From Rheinheimera maricola (GTDB taxonomy: Bacteria > Pseudomonadota > Gammaproteobacteria > Enterobacterales > Alteromonadaceae): a DNA stretch of 64,000 nucleotides. Below are positions 9,659 to 18,454 of the stretch, piece by piece (position 1 is the stretch's first letter; each line of letters opens with the position of its first letter). The translations under genes were made by a program, and so were the position numbers. The notes beneath the pieces were generated by a model. The model saw nothing but the letters and a program-made list of their open reading frames with translations. It did not search any database and had not been told where the DNA came from. The stretch lies in NCBI RefSeq assembly GCF_016918075.2, contig NZ_JAERPS020000001.1, positions 186,001-250,000 of the forward strand, given 5' to 3'.

Positions 9659-9876
9659 TAAACGGCCGGTACTAACAGCACTGAGTAATCTAGCCTGCAA
9701 ACGGGTTTTGTTAGTGCGACCTTTTATAAATCGATTAACCGACAAGAAAATGATAGAAATAATGTGTAAAAAATAAACGGGCTAAAATACAGCAGTTTTG
9801 GCCAGCAGCAACACGATTATCTTCTACAATAGTGTTCAGTCTGGTAATTATTGCAGCGTTATCCTCGGAGCCTTGT

Positions 9877-10710
9877 TTGCATACCTTGTCTGCCACTTTT
9901 TCACCGCTATTGCTATTGGCACTGCTGCTGTTGATTGGTCTGCCTGGTACCGCAGCAGGGGCGACAGCGCCGCTGCGCATTATCACCGAACCTGCTGGCC
10001 GTGGCTTGCTAACAGACAGGCGTGGCAATGTGTATGGTATGTCGACGCAAATTGTCAAAGCGATACAGCTGCAGGTTGGCGATAGCAGCACAATTGAGAT
10101 TTTACCTTGGGCCCGCGCTTATGCCATTGCGGTAAGTAGTGACAATATAGCGATGTATGACACCATCAGAACGGCTGACAGAGAAGATAAGTTTAAGTGG
10201 GTGGGGCCGATTAAGCTTTACTCAGTAAACCTCTATGCCCAACGCGGCGTAGTGGCAGCCAATGCAAGCCTGGCCGATTTACTGCAGCAGCATATTGCCT
10301 GTGAAACGCGCAATACCAGTATCGTCAACGAGCTATTGTCACTGGGCTTTGAAATAGATAAAAACCTGATCTTAAGCCGCCAATCCGGTGATTGTTACAA
10401 GATGTTAAAACTTGGCCGCGCCGATTTAATTGCCATGCATGGCGATGTTACACCTAAACGACAGGCCGAACTTTTAGACACAGGATTGGATTTACAGCCG
10501 GTTTACCCGCTGCAAAACATTGAGATGTACATCGCCTTTTCAAAGCAGACGGATGGTGCAGTAATACTTAAGTGGCAGTGCGCATTAAATAAACTGGTAC
10601 TGCAAGGCCGGTTTCGCCAGCTGTATCAGGATGAATATCCCCGTACCATGATTGAAAAAATAGAAATCAGAGCTGCAAATTCACAGCAACAGATGCCGTG
10701 CCCGGGGTGA
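9877..10710 (+). CDS. orphan periplasmic solute-binding protein (SBP family 3-like)
   Basis: The product has a signal peptide followed by a family 3-type two-lobe fold. LRIITEP opens the first strand, VYGMSTQIVKAIQ is the second-strand region, and TIEILPWARAYAIA precedes the hinge. No permease or ATPase gene is adjacent. Many such proteins in Alteromonadales are free-standing and of unknown ligand. The frame is open from a GTG at 9832, but TTG at 9877 has GGAG exactly 6 bases upstream and starts right at the signal peptide (a short polar start, then LLLLALLLL and a cut near TAAG). Start at 9877 is therefore preferred, giving about 277 residues. The 9659-9831 gap holds no gene. Confidence 0.75.
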   Translation: MHTLSATFSPLLLLALLLLIGLPGTAAGATAPLRIITEPAGRGLLTDRRGNVYGMSTQIVKAIQLQVGDSSTIEILPWARAYAIAVSSDNIAMYDTIRTADREDKFKWVGPIKLYSVNLYAQRGVVAANASLADLLQQHIACETRNTSIVNELLSLGFEIDKNLILSRQSGDCYKMLKLGRADLIAMHGDVTPKRQAELLDTGLDLQPVYPLQNIEMYIAFSKQTDGAVILKWQCALNKLVLQGRFRQLYQDEYPRTMIEKIEIRAANSQQQMPCPG

Positions 10711-10759
10711 TCGGGGTTGCTATATGCAGACAAAAATTCAAAGGCGACTTTTGATATCA

Positions 10760-10791
10760 CCAGCAAATCAGGTTTTAGACTGATCTGCTGG
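10760..10791. terminator. stem-loop between convergent genes
   Basis: CCAGCAAATCAG and CTGATCTGCTGG pair with one internal mismatch around an 8-base loop. The structure lies between the stops of the solute-binding protein and the PEP-CTERM-like gene. Neither side has a strong T-run, so termination is a guess. Confidence 0.35.
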
Positions 10792-10837
10792 CTGTGTAGA
10801 GTGTGTAGTGTGCTGAGGTTAACCTTGTCGAGTTTTA

Positions 10838-11449
10838 TCAGGCAACAGCGACGTTCTTCAGCTGCCTTTTGCCATTGCGACGGGCTAAGCCCAACAAGCC
10901 CAAGGCGAATACAGCTAAAGTAGATGGTGCTGGAACGTCAAAGGAGGCACTTTGCACATTTGTTATAAACTCGTAAGTGCCCCCTTGACTTAGTGACGAT
11001 AATGCTAAAGAGTATCTGCCGGCCGCAAGCACCCGATTAAAATCCGGATCGCCAAAAGGACCACCAAAATTATCATTGTGGGTATCATCAAAAAATTCAA
11101 TAAATGTGAGACTAGGATTGTAATCGCCTGCTGAAGCGTATGACCAGTTAGCCGAAGAGACACCCGCCGCTACATAATCGAAACCATATGTATCGCCAGA
11201 ATACAGGCCTGCAATTAAATCTGGGTTTGCAATTGTTCGGTTAAAATAAAATGATATTGCGTCAACGCCATTTGAATCAAAAATAAACCAGTCAACAGCT
11301 TCATCTGGCGCAGAGTTGGCATCGCCGACTGCATAGCCAGTGTTTAAACCAATATTAAATTGCTCACCGATAATTGGCGCTGCGTGTGCAAAGCTAATTA
11401 AAGAAAACCCAAAAGCAGCAACAATCCCTTTAAATATTTTACTTTTCAT
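10838..11449 (-). CDS. secreted protein with PEP-CTERM-type (VPAPST) sorting tail
   Basis: The 203-residue protein has an N-terminal signal peptide ending near AHA (residue 23). A beta-rich body is dominated by Asp, Asn, Gly and aromatic residues. The C-terminus follows the PEP-CTERM layout: VPAPSTL at about residue 171, one hydrophobic helix (AVFALGLLGLA) and a basic tail RRNGKR. In systems described by sequence analysis, such tails are processed by an exosortase and the proteins are linked to exopolysaccharide production. No exosortase gene lies in this window. The body has no family I recognise. The 11450-11731 region upstream is A/T-rich and presumably holds its promoter; no gene is seen there. 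Confidence 0.8.
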   Translation of the reverse strand: MKSKIFKGIVAAFGFSLISFAHAAPIIGEQFNIGLNTGYAVGDANSAPDEAVDWFIFDSNGVDAISFYFNRTIANPDLIAGLYSGDTYGFDYVAAGVSSANWSYASAGDYNPSLTFIEFFDDTHNDNFGGPFGDPDFNRVLAAGRYSLALSSLSQGGTYEFITNVQSASFDVPAPSTLAVFALGLLGLARRNGKRQLKNVAVA

Positions 11450-11643
11450 TCAATTTCCTTTTAACCGAAACTTACTCGGTATTATTATTTATTAAATACT
11501 ACTTTTATTTAAGCAATAAACATGCCGTTAATAAAGTTAGTGAATAACAATTACTTACGTTGGTTTCCGTTGTGTTTTGTAAAGTAATTTGACAGAGGTA
11601 ACGGCTGGCATACTACTTTTTAGTCGCGCCGTAATTTTATTAA

Positions 11644-11667
11644 TGAAGTTTCTTAACGATAACTTCA
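11644..11667 (-). terminator. weak stem-loop downstream of the AhpD-like gene
   Basis: TGAAGTT and AACTTCA form a 7-bp stem with a 10-base loop about 65 bases after the AhpD-like stop codon on the minus strand. It is followed by an A/T-rich stretch (TTAATAAAATT). It could end the MFS/AhpD-like transcript, but the stem is weak. Confidence 0.3.
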
Positions 11668-11731
11668 AACGTTATTTAAACTAACAGCCAATATTACTAC
11701 AGCCAGAGTGACAACATTAAGTATTGTAAGC

Positions 11732-12286
11732 TTATGAAGCAGGGTTCTGCGACCGCTGCGGCACAACGGATACGTCGTTCAGCTGTATACGGCTGCAGGC
11801 TTTACCGTAACCCAGGCTGTACTTCAGTGCCGGATAAACCCGGTAAGCGCTGATAGCAAAACCAAGCGTAATAAGCCCTTTAGCACCCCACAGCGCCAGT
11901 ATATTATCGCGCAACGCGTCAGCTTGCGGATCGTGCGCTAACACCCGTTCGGTAAACTGCACTACCAGGGCAATATCTGCAGGCAGCGCGGCGAAGTCTT
12001 GCTCAATAATGGCGCGCACCAAAGCCTGTGACAATCCGGCTTCCAGCGCCATATTCGCTACTAACTGGCTGCAGGGGCCACAATCATCATAAATTATGGC
12101 GCGTATTCTGGCGGCATACAGTGGCCCGGCGGGCAGATCACCGCGGTGTGATGCCATAGTCTGAAAGCCGCTGAATTTTAAAAACGCGGTTAAATCGCTG
12201 TGCAGAATATCCTGTTGATAACGCACGTCGTAAGCGTAACGCTGTTGCATCGCCAGCAGCATCTTTTTGAACATATATCGAAGCAT
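11732..12286 (-). CDS. AhpD-like / carboxymuconolactone decarboxylase fold protein
   Basis: The product is a small helical protein with the AhpD signature: ARIRAIIYDDCGPC followed by VANMALEAGLS. This places a CxxC pair at about residues 69 and 72, preceded by an acidic residue as in peroxidase-type family members. The usual His three residues after the CxxC is not present (SQLV instead), so the proton relay may be incomplete. It lies 29 bases after the MFS gene on the same strand and is probably in its operon. The frame is open from a GTG at 12295, but ATG at 12286 has AAGGTG 6 bases upstream and is preferred. Substrate is unknown. Confidence 0.65.
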   Translation of the reverse strand: MLRYMFKKMLLAMQQRYAYDVRYQQDILHSDLTAFLKFSGFQTMASHRGDLPAGPLYAARIRAIIYDDCGPCSQLVANMALEAGLSQALVRAIIEQDFAALPADIALVVQFTERVLAHDPQADALRDNILALWGAKGLITLGFAISAYRVYPALKYSLGYGKACSRIQLNDVSVVPQRSQNPAS

Positions 12287-12324
12287 CTGAGTCACCTTAG
12301 GTTGTTGCCTGGTCGCTAAACAGC

Positions 12325-13524
12325 TTATTGGCAGGGAGCTAAAGCCGCAGCCGGTTTTTCAAAGGCCTGCACCGGCTTAAACAGCAGTACATAGCTACAT
12401 AAGAACAACAGCGCGCAGCTGTAAAGCAAGGCAGAGAAGTTACCGTTATCCAGCAAAGCAGAGGCCAGCAGTGGGCCTGTAGCCATGCCGACAGAGGAAA
12501 CCACAGCGGCTATCGTTGCCAGCCGGCCGCTGCTGTCTGTTACTGCTATTACCGCTAATAGGTAGGCTAGCACCGCCGGCCAGGCAAAAAACAGCATGGC
12601 CAAGGCGCCGATATAAAGCAGGTTGTGCCCGGCAACGGTTAGCAGTAGCGCCGCGCTTAGCGACAAAATTATACCCGCCAACAGCAAGTTTAAGCGGCCA
12701 AATCGATGGCCGGTCAATACCGGCAGCATGGCACCGGCCAGGCCCAACAGACCGGTTAGCGCAATAGCGTTATTAGCACTGGCAGTTGCCATGCCGGCAG
12801 CCTGGCCAATAAGCCCGGCATAGGCCCAAATTGCGCTGGCGGCAATCTGATACAACATAATGGCGAGCAATAATAAGACGGCGTGCTGTGCTAAACCGGC
12901 GCGCGCTGTGTCAGCTGATGCCTGCGCCCGGGGGTTAGGCTTTGGCGTGAACGCCAGCGTTGGCAGACATAGCAAACACAGCATTGCCAGCACGGCAATG
13001 CCGGCCATCAGATAAAACACCGCATAGACGCCGAGCAGACTTTCCAGCGCCGGCAGCAGGTAAATAACCAACGAGCCTAGGCTAAACTGCACAAATAGCA
13101 GCGCACCAAAAGCGCGGTCGGGATTGTTTAGCCGCGCCAGTACCGCAAAGGCGATACCCAGGCTTAAGCCACCGCACAGCCCGGCAAAAAACCGCCAGGC
13201 CAGCAACGCACTGAAGTGAGTAAACCAAACCGTAGCCAGGTCAATTACCGCCAGCAGCGCCAATAGGCTAAGCATCGCGCTTTGCCAATGAAGTTTGCGC
13301 ACTAAAAAAATGGCCACCATACTACCCAGCAGGCCGCCATAGCCATTTAGTGCCACGATTTGTCCAGCCTCAACTTCGCTAAAGCCAATACCGCCGGCCA
13401 GAGCATTGACGACGCCCGGTAAAAAATTAATGTAAGCCAGCCCTGCCATGGCGCTAAAGGCCAGTAGGAAGTAGCTGACAGGGTGAATAACGGCGACTTT
13501 TGCTAATGCAGACTGCGGTAACAT
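12325..13524 (-). CDS. MFS transporter
   Basis: The 399-residue protein has about 12 membrane helices arranged as two six-helix halves, separated by a hydrophilic loop near residue 200 (PKPNPRAQAS). The family-typical G-rich and basic loop 2-3 is seen as GYGGLLGS then FLVRKL. Length and layout fit a drug- or metabolite-exporting MFS protein of the YbfB/AraJ type, but the substrate cannot be read. The gene is divergent from a LysR regulator and followed by an AhpD-like protein, which is the usual layout for a small-molecule resistance or export module. It starts at ATG 13524, with GAGG upstream. Confidence 0.8.
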   Translation of the reverse strand: MLPQSALAKVAVIHPVSYFLLAFSAMAGLAYINFLPGVVNALAGGIGFSEVEAGQIVALNGYGGLLGSMVAIFLVRKLHWQSAMLSLLALLAVIDLATVWFTHFSALLAWRFFAGLCGGLSLGIAFAVLARLNNPDRAFGALLFVQFSLGSLVIYLLPALESLLGVYAVFYLMAGIAVLAMLCLLCLPTLAFTPKPNPRAQASADTARAGLAQHAVLLLLAIMLYQIAASAIWAYAGLIGQAAGMATASANNAIALTGLLGLAGAMLPVLTGHRFGRLNLLLAGIILSLSAALLLTVAGHNLLYIGALAMLFFAWPAVLAYLLAVIAVTDSSGRLATIAAVVSSVGMATGPLLASALLDNGNFSALLYSCALLFLCSYVLLFKPVQAFEKPAAALAPCQ

Positions 13525-13615
13525 AATGCCTCTTGCCTGTGGCGCTAGTTGATGATTGGCGCCATGGTAGGCTGTAGCAAAGATGAAAAAAATAGCAGGT
13601 TATGCCAAACAGTCG

Positions 13616-13628
13616 TGAATACTATTCA
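13616..13628. promoter_or_regulatory. candidate LysR-type operator
   Basis: TGAATACTATTCA is a T-N11-A dyad, the classical core of LysR-type binding sites. It sits in the divergent space between the MFS gene and the LysR gene, 55 bases before the regulator's likely start. The flanks extend the dyad by one further imperfect base pair on each side. Confidence 0.45.
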
Positions 13629-13682
13629 TGAGTTTTTGTGTTATGTTCGGCGCATGAACACACGTCGTACAGCAGACAAGTT

Positions 13683-14669
13683 ATGGATAAACTGCGCTTA
13701 CTGGATGTTTTTATCGCCACCTGTGATGCCGGCAGCTTTGCGGCAGCGGCAAAAAGCTGTAACACCGACCCCTCGACAGTGAGTAAAGCGATTAACCGGC
13801 TGGAGGCAGAGCTGGGCTTTATCTTGTTTCAGCGCTCTACACGGCAGTTAAGCATTACCGCAGCCGGCAGACGCTATGCCGATACGGTGCGCAAATTGCT
13901 GCAGGACTTAAACTCGTGCGAACACGAGCTTAAACACTTAAATGATTCACCAGGCGGTACCCTGCGTATTAACTCGGCCGCCTGTTACGGCCATTTGTAT
14001 GTGCAGCCGTTGTTGCAGGCATTTTGTCAGCGTTACCCGGCAATTAAGTTGCAACTTGAGATCAACGATTTACACGTCGATATTATTGATAACGACATTG
14101 ACGTTGCCCTGCGCACCGGGCTGGTAAAAGACAGTCGTTTAGTCGCGCGCCGCTTAAGCCCGATGGACTTTCTTACCTGTGCCTCGCCGGACTATTTAGC
14201 CGCCAGGGGCACGCCGCGTTGTGCTGATGATTTTCTGCAGCACAGCTGGATTGGCTTTCGCATTAAACAAACCCAACAATTACAGCCGGTGTTTCTGCCG
14301 GATCAGCACGGCAGCTATCAGCCCTTTGAGTTGCAGCGCAGCCATATTACCGATGATGGCGAAGCCATGGCCGCAATGTGTGCCGATGGTTTGGGCTTTG
14401 CACAGCTGCCACATTTTTTGGCCAAGCAAGGCTTGCAAAGCGGCGCCCTGGTGTCGTTGTATCCGTATTACCGGCCACCACAGCCAGATAATGGCGTGTT
14501 TGCTATCTATGCCAAGCGCGATTATTTACCGGCCAGAGTCAGGGTGTTTATCGAGTTTATAAGTAGCGCATTAGAAGTTGCGGGGGAAAGTAGCAACCAC
14601 ACCTGGGCAGAGAGTTGGCCATCGTTGCTGCAAGGGAACATTTCTGGCCGTTCCAGAGCTGATTTGTAG
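13683..14669 (+). CDS. LysR family transcriptional regulator
   Basis: The N-terminus is a LysR winged helix-turn-helix (LLDVFIATCDAGSFAAAAK then PSTVSKAINRLEAELGFILFQR). The C-terminal two-lobe co-inducer domain begins near residue 90 (GTLRINSAACYG), with IDVALRTG and the DDGEAMAAMCADGLGFAQLP stretch. It resembles the short-effector subgroup of AaeR/DmlR-like regulators. The frame runs back to 13638, but ATG 13683 gives the normal LysR start MDKLRLLDVF. The gene is divergent from the MFS/AhpD-like pair, which it most likely controls through the T-N11-A dyad between them. The last 30 residues are hydrophilic and extend past the usual domain end. Confidence 0.88.
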   Translation: MDKLRLLDVFIATCDAGSFAAAAKSCNTDPSTVSKAINRLEAELGFILFQRSTRQLSITAAGRRYADTVRKLLQDLNSCEHELKHLNDSPGGTLRINSAACYGHLYVQPLLQAFCQRYPAIKLQLEINDLHVDIIDNDIDVALRTGLVKDSRLVARRLSPMDFLTCASPDYLAARGTPRCADDFLQHSWIGFRIKQTQQLQPVFLPDQHGSYQPFELQRSHITDDGEAMAAMCADGLGFAQLPHFLAKQGLQSGALVSLYPYYRPPQPDNGVFAIYAKRDYLPARVRVFIEFISSALEVAGESSNHTWAESWPSLLQGNISGRSRADL

Positions 14670-14717
14670 CGAAAAATAACTAACAATGAGTGCTGTTGAA
14701 TCGAGCTATATTTAAAA

Positions 14718-14747
14718 CCAAAAGGCAGCAAACTCGCTGCCTTTTGG
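14718..14747. terminator. bidirectional Rho-independent terminator
   Basis: A perfect 12-bp stem (CCAAAAGGCAGC and GCTGCCTTTTGG) has a 6-base loop. It is followed by TATTTT on the plus strand and by TTTTAAA on the minus strand. It separates the convergent LysR and proS genes and should stop both transcripts. Confidence 0.85.
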
Positions 14748-14762
14748 TATTTTAAGCGGGTG

Positions 14763-16490
14763 TTACTTTGCTAGCTTTTGCGCCATAGCAGCGACAACGC
14801 TGGCAATATCCAGCATTTCTTTTTCGCCTGTACGACGGTTTTTATATTCTACCTGCTGGTTATCCAGGTTACGCTCGCCAACGACAATACTGTGCGGAAT
14901 GCCAATCAGCTCCATATCGGCAAACATTACGCCCGGACGCTCTTTACGATCATCAAACATTACCTCGAAACCGGCGGCAGTCAGCTCGTTATATAACCGT
15001 ACTGTAGCGTCTTCAATCCGCACCGATTTATGCATATTCATCGGAATTAAGGCAATTTGAAATGGTGCTATAGCATCCGGCCAGATGATGCCGTAATCAT
15101 CATGGTTTTGCTCGATAGCGGCGGCAATAATGCGTGATACGCCGACACCATAGCAGCCCATGGTCATGATCTGGTGCTTACCTTCTTCGTTCAGCACGCC
15201 GGCTTTTAACGCCTGAGAGTACCTGTCGCCCAACTGGAAGATATGGCCAACTTCTATACCGCGCTTAATCACCAGTTTGCCGTTGCCACAGGGGCTGGCG
15301 TCGCCTTCAACGATGTTACGTAAATCGGCAACGCTGTAGTCTTTAATATCACGGTCCCAGTTAACGCCGGTTAAGTGACAACCGTCTTTGTTAGCACCAC
15401 AGATAAAATCGGCTAAATGCGCTGCGCTGCGATCAACAATTACCGGCAGTGGCATACCGACCGGCCCCAGTGAACCCGGGCCTGCGCCGATAGCCGCACG
15501 AATTTCTTCTTCGCTGGCAAACACCAACGGGCTTTGTACCTGCGGCAGTTTTTCGGCTTTTATTTCGTTCAGTTCGTGATCGCCACGCAGTACAAGGGCT
15601 ACCAATGTTTGCGGTGCTTTATCATCGGCTTTGGCGGCATAAACAATCAGTGTTTTGCTTACCAGCGTCATATCTTGTTGCAGCAGCGTTGCTACATCGG
15701 CCACGGTTTTGGCATTGGGTGTGGCAACTTCAGTAAGATTTTGTGTTGCGCTGACGCGTTCACCTTTAGGTGCTAAGGCTTCGGCCATTTCAATATTGGC
15801 GGCGTAATCACTTTCGTCTGAGAAAGCGATGGCATCTTCGCCGGATGCGGCCAGTACATGGAATTCGTGCGACATACTGCCGCCGATAGCACCGGTGTCG
15901 GCCAGAACCGGCCGGAAATCCAGGCCTAAACGGTTAAAAATATTGCAATACGCCTGATACATGGCGTCATAAGTTTGCTGCAGGCTGTCCTGGCTTAAAT
16001 GAAATGAATAAGCGTCTTTCATTAAAAATTCGCGCGCGCGCATTACGCCAAAACGTGGCCGGCGCTCATCACGGAACTTGGTCTGAATTTGGTACAGGTT
16101 CAGCGGCAGTTGCTTATAACTGGTAATTTCACGCCTTACCAAGTCGGTTATGACTTCTTCATGCGTTGGCCCCAGCACAAAATCACGTGTGTGGCGGTCT
16201 TTAAAGCGCAGTAACTCGGCATCCATTTTGTCCCAGCGACCGGACTCCTGCCACAGCTCTGCCGGTTGCACCATCGGCATTAATACTTCAATGGCGCCGG
16301 CTTTATTCATTTCTTCGCGCACAATTTGCTCTACTTTGCGCAATACCCGCACGCCGGTAGGCAGGTAAGTGTACATGCCTGAGGCAACACGACGCACCAT
16401 ACCGGCGCGCAGCATAAGTTTGTGGCTGATAACTTCGGCATCGGCCGGTGTTTCTTTCATGGTAGATAGTAAGTACTGACTGCTGCGCAT
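14763..16490 (-). CDS. proS: prolyl-tRNA synthetase (bacterial type with editing domain)
   Basis: The 575-residue class II synthetase charges tRNA-Pro. Motif 2 is visible as [19 protein letters not shown] near residue 140, and motif 3 as [10 protein letters not shown] near 450. Between them, about residues 225-390, lies the INS editing insertion that hydrolyses mischarged Ala-tRNA-Pro, followed by a C-terminal anticodon-binding domain ([11 protein letters not shown], then [14 protein letters not shown]). Length and order match E. coli ProS (572 residues). It starts at ATG 16490, immediately after the kelch gene terminator, and ends at a strong bidirectional terminator, so it is its own transcription unit. 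Confidence 0.96.
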   Translation of the reverse strand: MRSSQYLLSTMKETPADAEVISHKLMLRAGMVRRVASGMYTYLPTGVRVLRKVEQIVREEMNKAGAIEVLMPMVQPAELWQESGRWDKMDAELLRFKDRHTRDFVLGPTHEEVITDLVRREITSYKQLPLNLYQIQTKFRDERRPRFGVMRAREFLMKDAYSFHLSQDSLQQTYDAMYQAYCNIFNRLGLDFRPVLADTGAIGGSMSHEFHVLAASGEDAIAFSDESDYAANIEMAEALAPKGERVSATQNLTEVATPNAKTVADVATLLQQDMTLVSKTLIVYAAKADDKAPQTLVALVLRGDHELNEIKAEKLPQVQSPLVFASEEEIRAAIGAGPGSLGPVGMPLPVIVDRSAAHLADFICGANKDGCHLTGVNWDRDIKDYSVADLRNIVEGDASPCGNGKLVIKRGIEVGHIFQLGDRYSQALKAGVLNEEGKHQIMTMGCYGVGVSRIIAAAIEQNHDDYGIIWPDAIAPFQIALIPMNMHKSVRIEDATVRLYNELTAAGFEVMFDDRKERPGVMFADMELIGIPHSIVVGERNLDNQQVEYKNRRTGEKEMLDIASVVAAMAQKLAK

Positions 16491-16519
16491 CGTATTCTCA
16501 TATGTCGTGCTAAAAAAAT

Positions 16520-16543
16520 TGCCGCCATTCTAGCAAGGCGGCA
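16520..16543 (-). terminator. Rho-independent terminator of the trmO-kelch unit
   Basis: On the minus strand TGCCGCC and GGCGGCA form a 7-bp GC-rich stem with a 10-base loop, followed directly by ATTTTTTTAG. It starts 10 bases after the kelch gene stop and ends 30 bases before the proS start codon, separating the two same-strand units. Confidence 0.8.
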
Positions 16544-16552
16544 GGGGCAATT

Positions 16553-17620
16553 CTATTGGAGTTTTATCTGGTGTTTAATCAGTTTCGGCGTGACTTGTTG
16601 GCTGGCTTGCATGCCGCCAACCGAGTAGATGTCGCCATCTATGTCCACAAGACCACGTAAGTCCATAACAGCAGTGGTATCAGCTGCTTTGAGCCAGCGC
16701 TGTTCTGCTAACGAAAATACCCATACCTTGCTGTCAGGCTCTGCTGGTGCGCCGTTATAGCCAATACCATTGTAGTTATACGGGTTAGTGGTGCCGCCGA
16801 TAAACACCAGCGTATCTTTGCCATCAATTTTAGTGTTAATGCCGGCCATACGGTAACGCGCGGTGCCGGTAGGATGCGGAATGATACGCCAGTCGATTTG
16901 GTTAGCGTTGTTGCCTACTGTGCCGAGGTAGCAGGCCGGTTCACTTTTATACTCGCGCTTTTTATCGGCGTAATACTGCAGTGCCACACCATCACAGAGC
17001 AACATCTGGTTATCTGCCATAGCGCCGGCCAAGCCAAATACAGGCTTGCCAGGAAACGGCGTAGCTTGTGACCAGCGCTGGGTAAAGTTGTCAAACACCT
17101 GTACCAAGTTAACATTGCCATGGTCGCTCCAGCCGCTGACAAGATAGATATACCGGTTCTGGTAGGTTAACGCGACAGCATCATCTACTGGCACCGGAAT
17201 ATCATTTAGTTTGGTGTAGCGTTTGGTTACCGGATCAATACGGTAACTGTCTACCGCGGTTTGTTCAGATCCATCTGCATTAACGCTAAAACCGCCAAAG
17301 ATAAAAAAGTTATTGTTAAGTGCTACTGCACTGGCAGCAATACGGCCGTTTACTTTTTGCGTGCTGGGTACCGCCGGCAAGCTTTGCCAGTTAAATTCAC
17401 CCACGGTATGCATCCAGACTTTATTGTGCACGTCGCTGTGTTGTTTACCCGGCCCCATACCCATAAAGCTGACAATATAGCTTTTACCGCGCACCGACGT
17501 TGTCGCAACGGCGTTATTACTCACCGGCTCGGGTAAGTCGGGTAGTGTAGTGGCGGATACGGCAACACAAGTTGCTGCAGCTGCCAAACTACTCAGGTAG
17601 CTGATGGATTTCAGTAACAT
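16553..17620 (-). CDS. secreted kelch-repeat beta-propeller protein
   Basis: The 355-residue protein has a signal peptide ending near VSA (residue 23) and repeated kelch blades, recognisable by FFIFGG, YIYLVSG, TLVFIGG and IYSVGG, each followed by a Trp or Tyr a dozen residues on. It resembles the periplasmic N-acetylneuraminate epimerase/mutarotase group (NanM-like) and the broader kelch galactose-oxidase group. No sialic-acid genes are nearby, so the substrate is open. Its start codon lies 32 bases inside the end of trmO, in another frame, with GGAG 9 bases before the ATG. Translation is probably coupled and the two share the downstream terminator. Confidence 0.8.
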   Translation of the reverse strand: MLLKSISYLSSLAAAATCVAVSATTLPDLPEPVSNNAVATTSVRGKSYIVSFMGMGPGKQHSDVHNKVWMHTVGEFNWQSLPAVPSTQKVNGRIAASAVALNNNFFIFGGFSVNADGSEQTAVDSYRIDPVTKRYTKLNDIPVPVDDAVALTYQNRYIYLVSGWSDHGNVNLVQVFDNFTQRWSQATPFPGKPVFGLAGAMADNQMLLCDGVALQYYADKKREYKSEPACYLGTVGNNANQIDWRIIPHPTGTARYRMAGINTKIDGKDTLVFIGGTTNPYNYNGIGYNGAPAEPDSKVWVFSLAEQRWLKAADTTAVMDLRGLVDIDGDIYSVGGMQASQQVTPKLIKHQIKLQ

Positions 17621-18299
17621 GGTTATGTTCTCCGTTTACGGTCCATTTAATATTGTAGTTATACAGTGTCATGCCGTAACTTTGTTCACCTTCGCGTTGT
17701 TTTTTATACGACGGCCGCGGATCTTGTTTTAACACCTTTTCAATAAATACTTGTAAATCAGGATATTGGCTTTGCTGTGCGCAAAACACACTGGCTTGTT
17801 CAGCGAAGCTTACTGTCATCGCGGTTTGTGGTGCAGCATCAGCAAAACCGCCCGCTGCGTTTGGTAAGGCATCTGAATAAGGCAGGTAAGGCTTAATATC
17901 GATTATCGGTGTGCCATCAAGCAAATCAATACCACTGATTTTAAGCATTAACTTACCGTTTTTGCGCTCAACACCCTCCAGTTTCACGACAGACAATCCT
18001 ACCGGATTCGGCCGGAAAGTGGCGCGGGTAGCAAACACGCCTTTACGGGCATTACCACCCAGGCGTGGCGGACGCACCATCGGTGACCAGCCTTTATCTG
18101 CTGTCTCGTGGAATACAAACAGCAACCACAAATGGCTGAAGCTGTCGATGCCACGCAAAATGGCCTCATCGCTGTAGTCCTCTTCCAGCACCAGATAACC
18201 GGTTGCCTCAGCAATAAGCCCGGGTTGGCGTGGAATGGCAAATTTTTGTTTGTAGGGCGACTGAATATAGCCCACCACATTAAACTGATACGACGGCAT
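17589..18299 (-). CDS. trmO: tRNA (N6-threonylcarbamoyladenosine(37)-N6)-methyltransferase
   Basis: TrmO (TsaA/YaeB) methylates t6A37 of tRNA-Thr using S-adenosylmethionine. The protein shows the family motifs: YIQSPYKQKFAIPRQPG at the N-terminus, RPPRLGGNARKGVFATRATFRPNPVGLS in the central barrel, and DGTPIIDIKPYLPYSD near residue 140. The family C-terminal domain with DPRPSYK follows. The frame runs back to 18323, but ATG 18299 has AGGAG just upstream and gives the normal family start, about 236 residues. It overlaps the secreted kelch gene by 32 bases and is divergent from purU. Pairing a tRNA-modification gene with a secreted propeller has no evident functional logic. Confidence 0.92.
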   Translation of the reverse strand: MPSYQFNVVGYIQSPYKQKFAIPRQPGLIAEATGYLVLEEDYSDEAILRGIDSFSHLWLLFVFHETADKGWSPMVRPPRLGGNARKGVFATRATFRPNPVGLSVVKLEGVERKNGKLMLKISGIDLLDGTPIIDIKPYLPYSDALPNAAGGFADAAPQTAMTVSFAEQASVFCAQQSQYPDLQVFIEKVLKQDPRPSYKKQREGEQSYGMTLYNYNIKWTVNGEHNHVTEIHQLPE

Positions 18300-18454
18300 A
18301 AACTCCTGCGCGGCTACTAACAAAGGTAATCTGCGGTATTATGCGGCTTTTTGTCGAAACAACAAGTTAAGTCGAAGACGTCTAAATGTCTTTGACGCTG
18401 TAGCTTAAGATGCGGTAAAACATAAGCTGGTATGAATAAGGTATACACAACATT

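Noticed and set aside
10717..10923. Small plus-strand reading frame between the binding protein and the PEP-CTERM-like gene
   Set aside because: No ribosome-binding site, low-complexity product, and it overlaps the 3' end of the PEP-CTERM-like gene on the other strand.
11589..11616. TTGACA followed by TACTAC on the plus strand as a promoter
   Set aside because: Only three of six -10 bases match and there is no plus-strand gene downstream before 13683.
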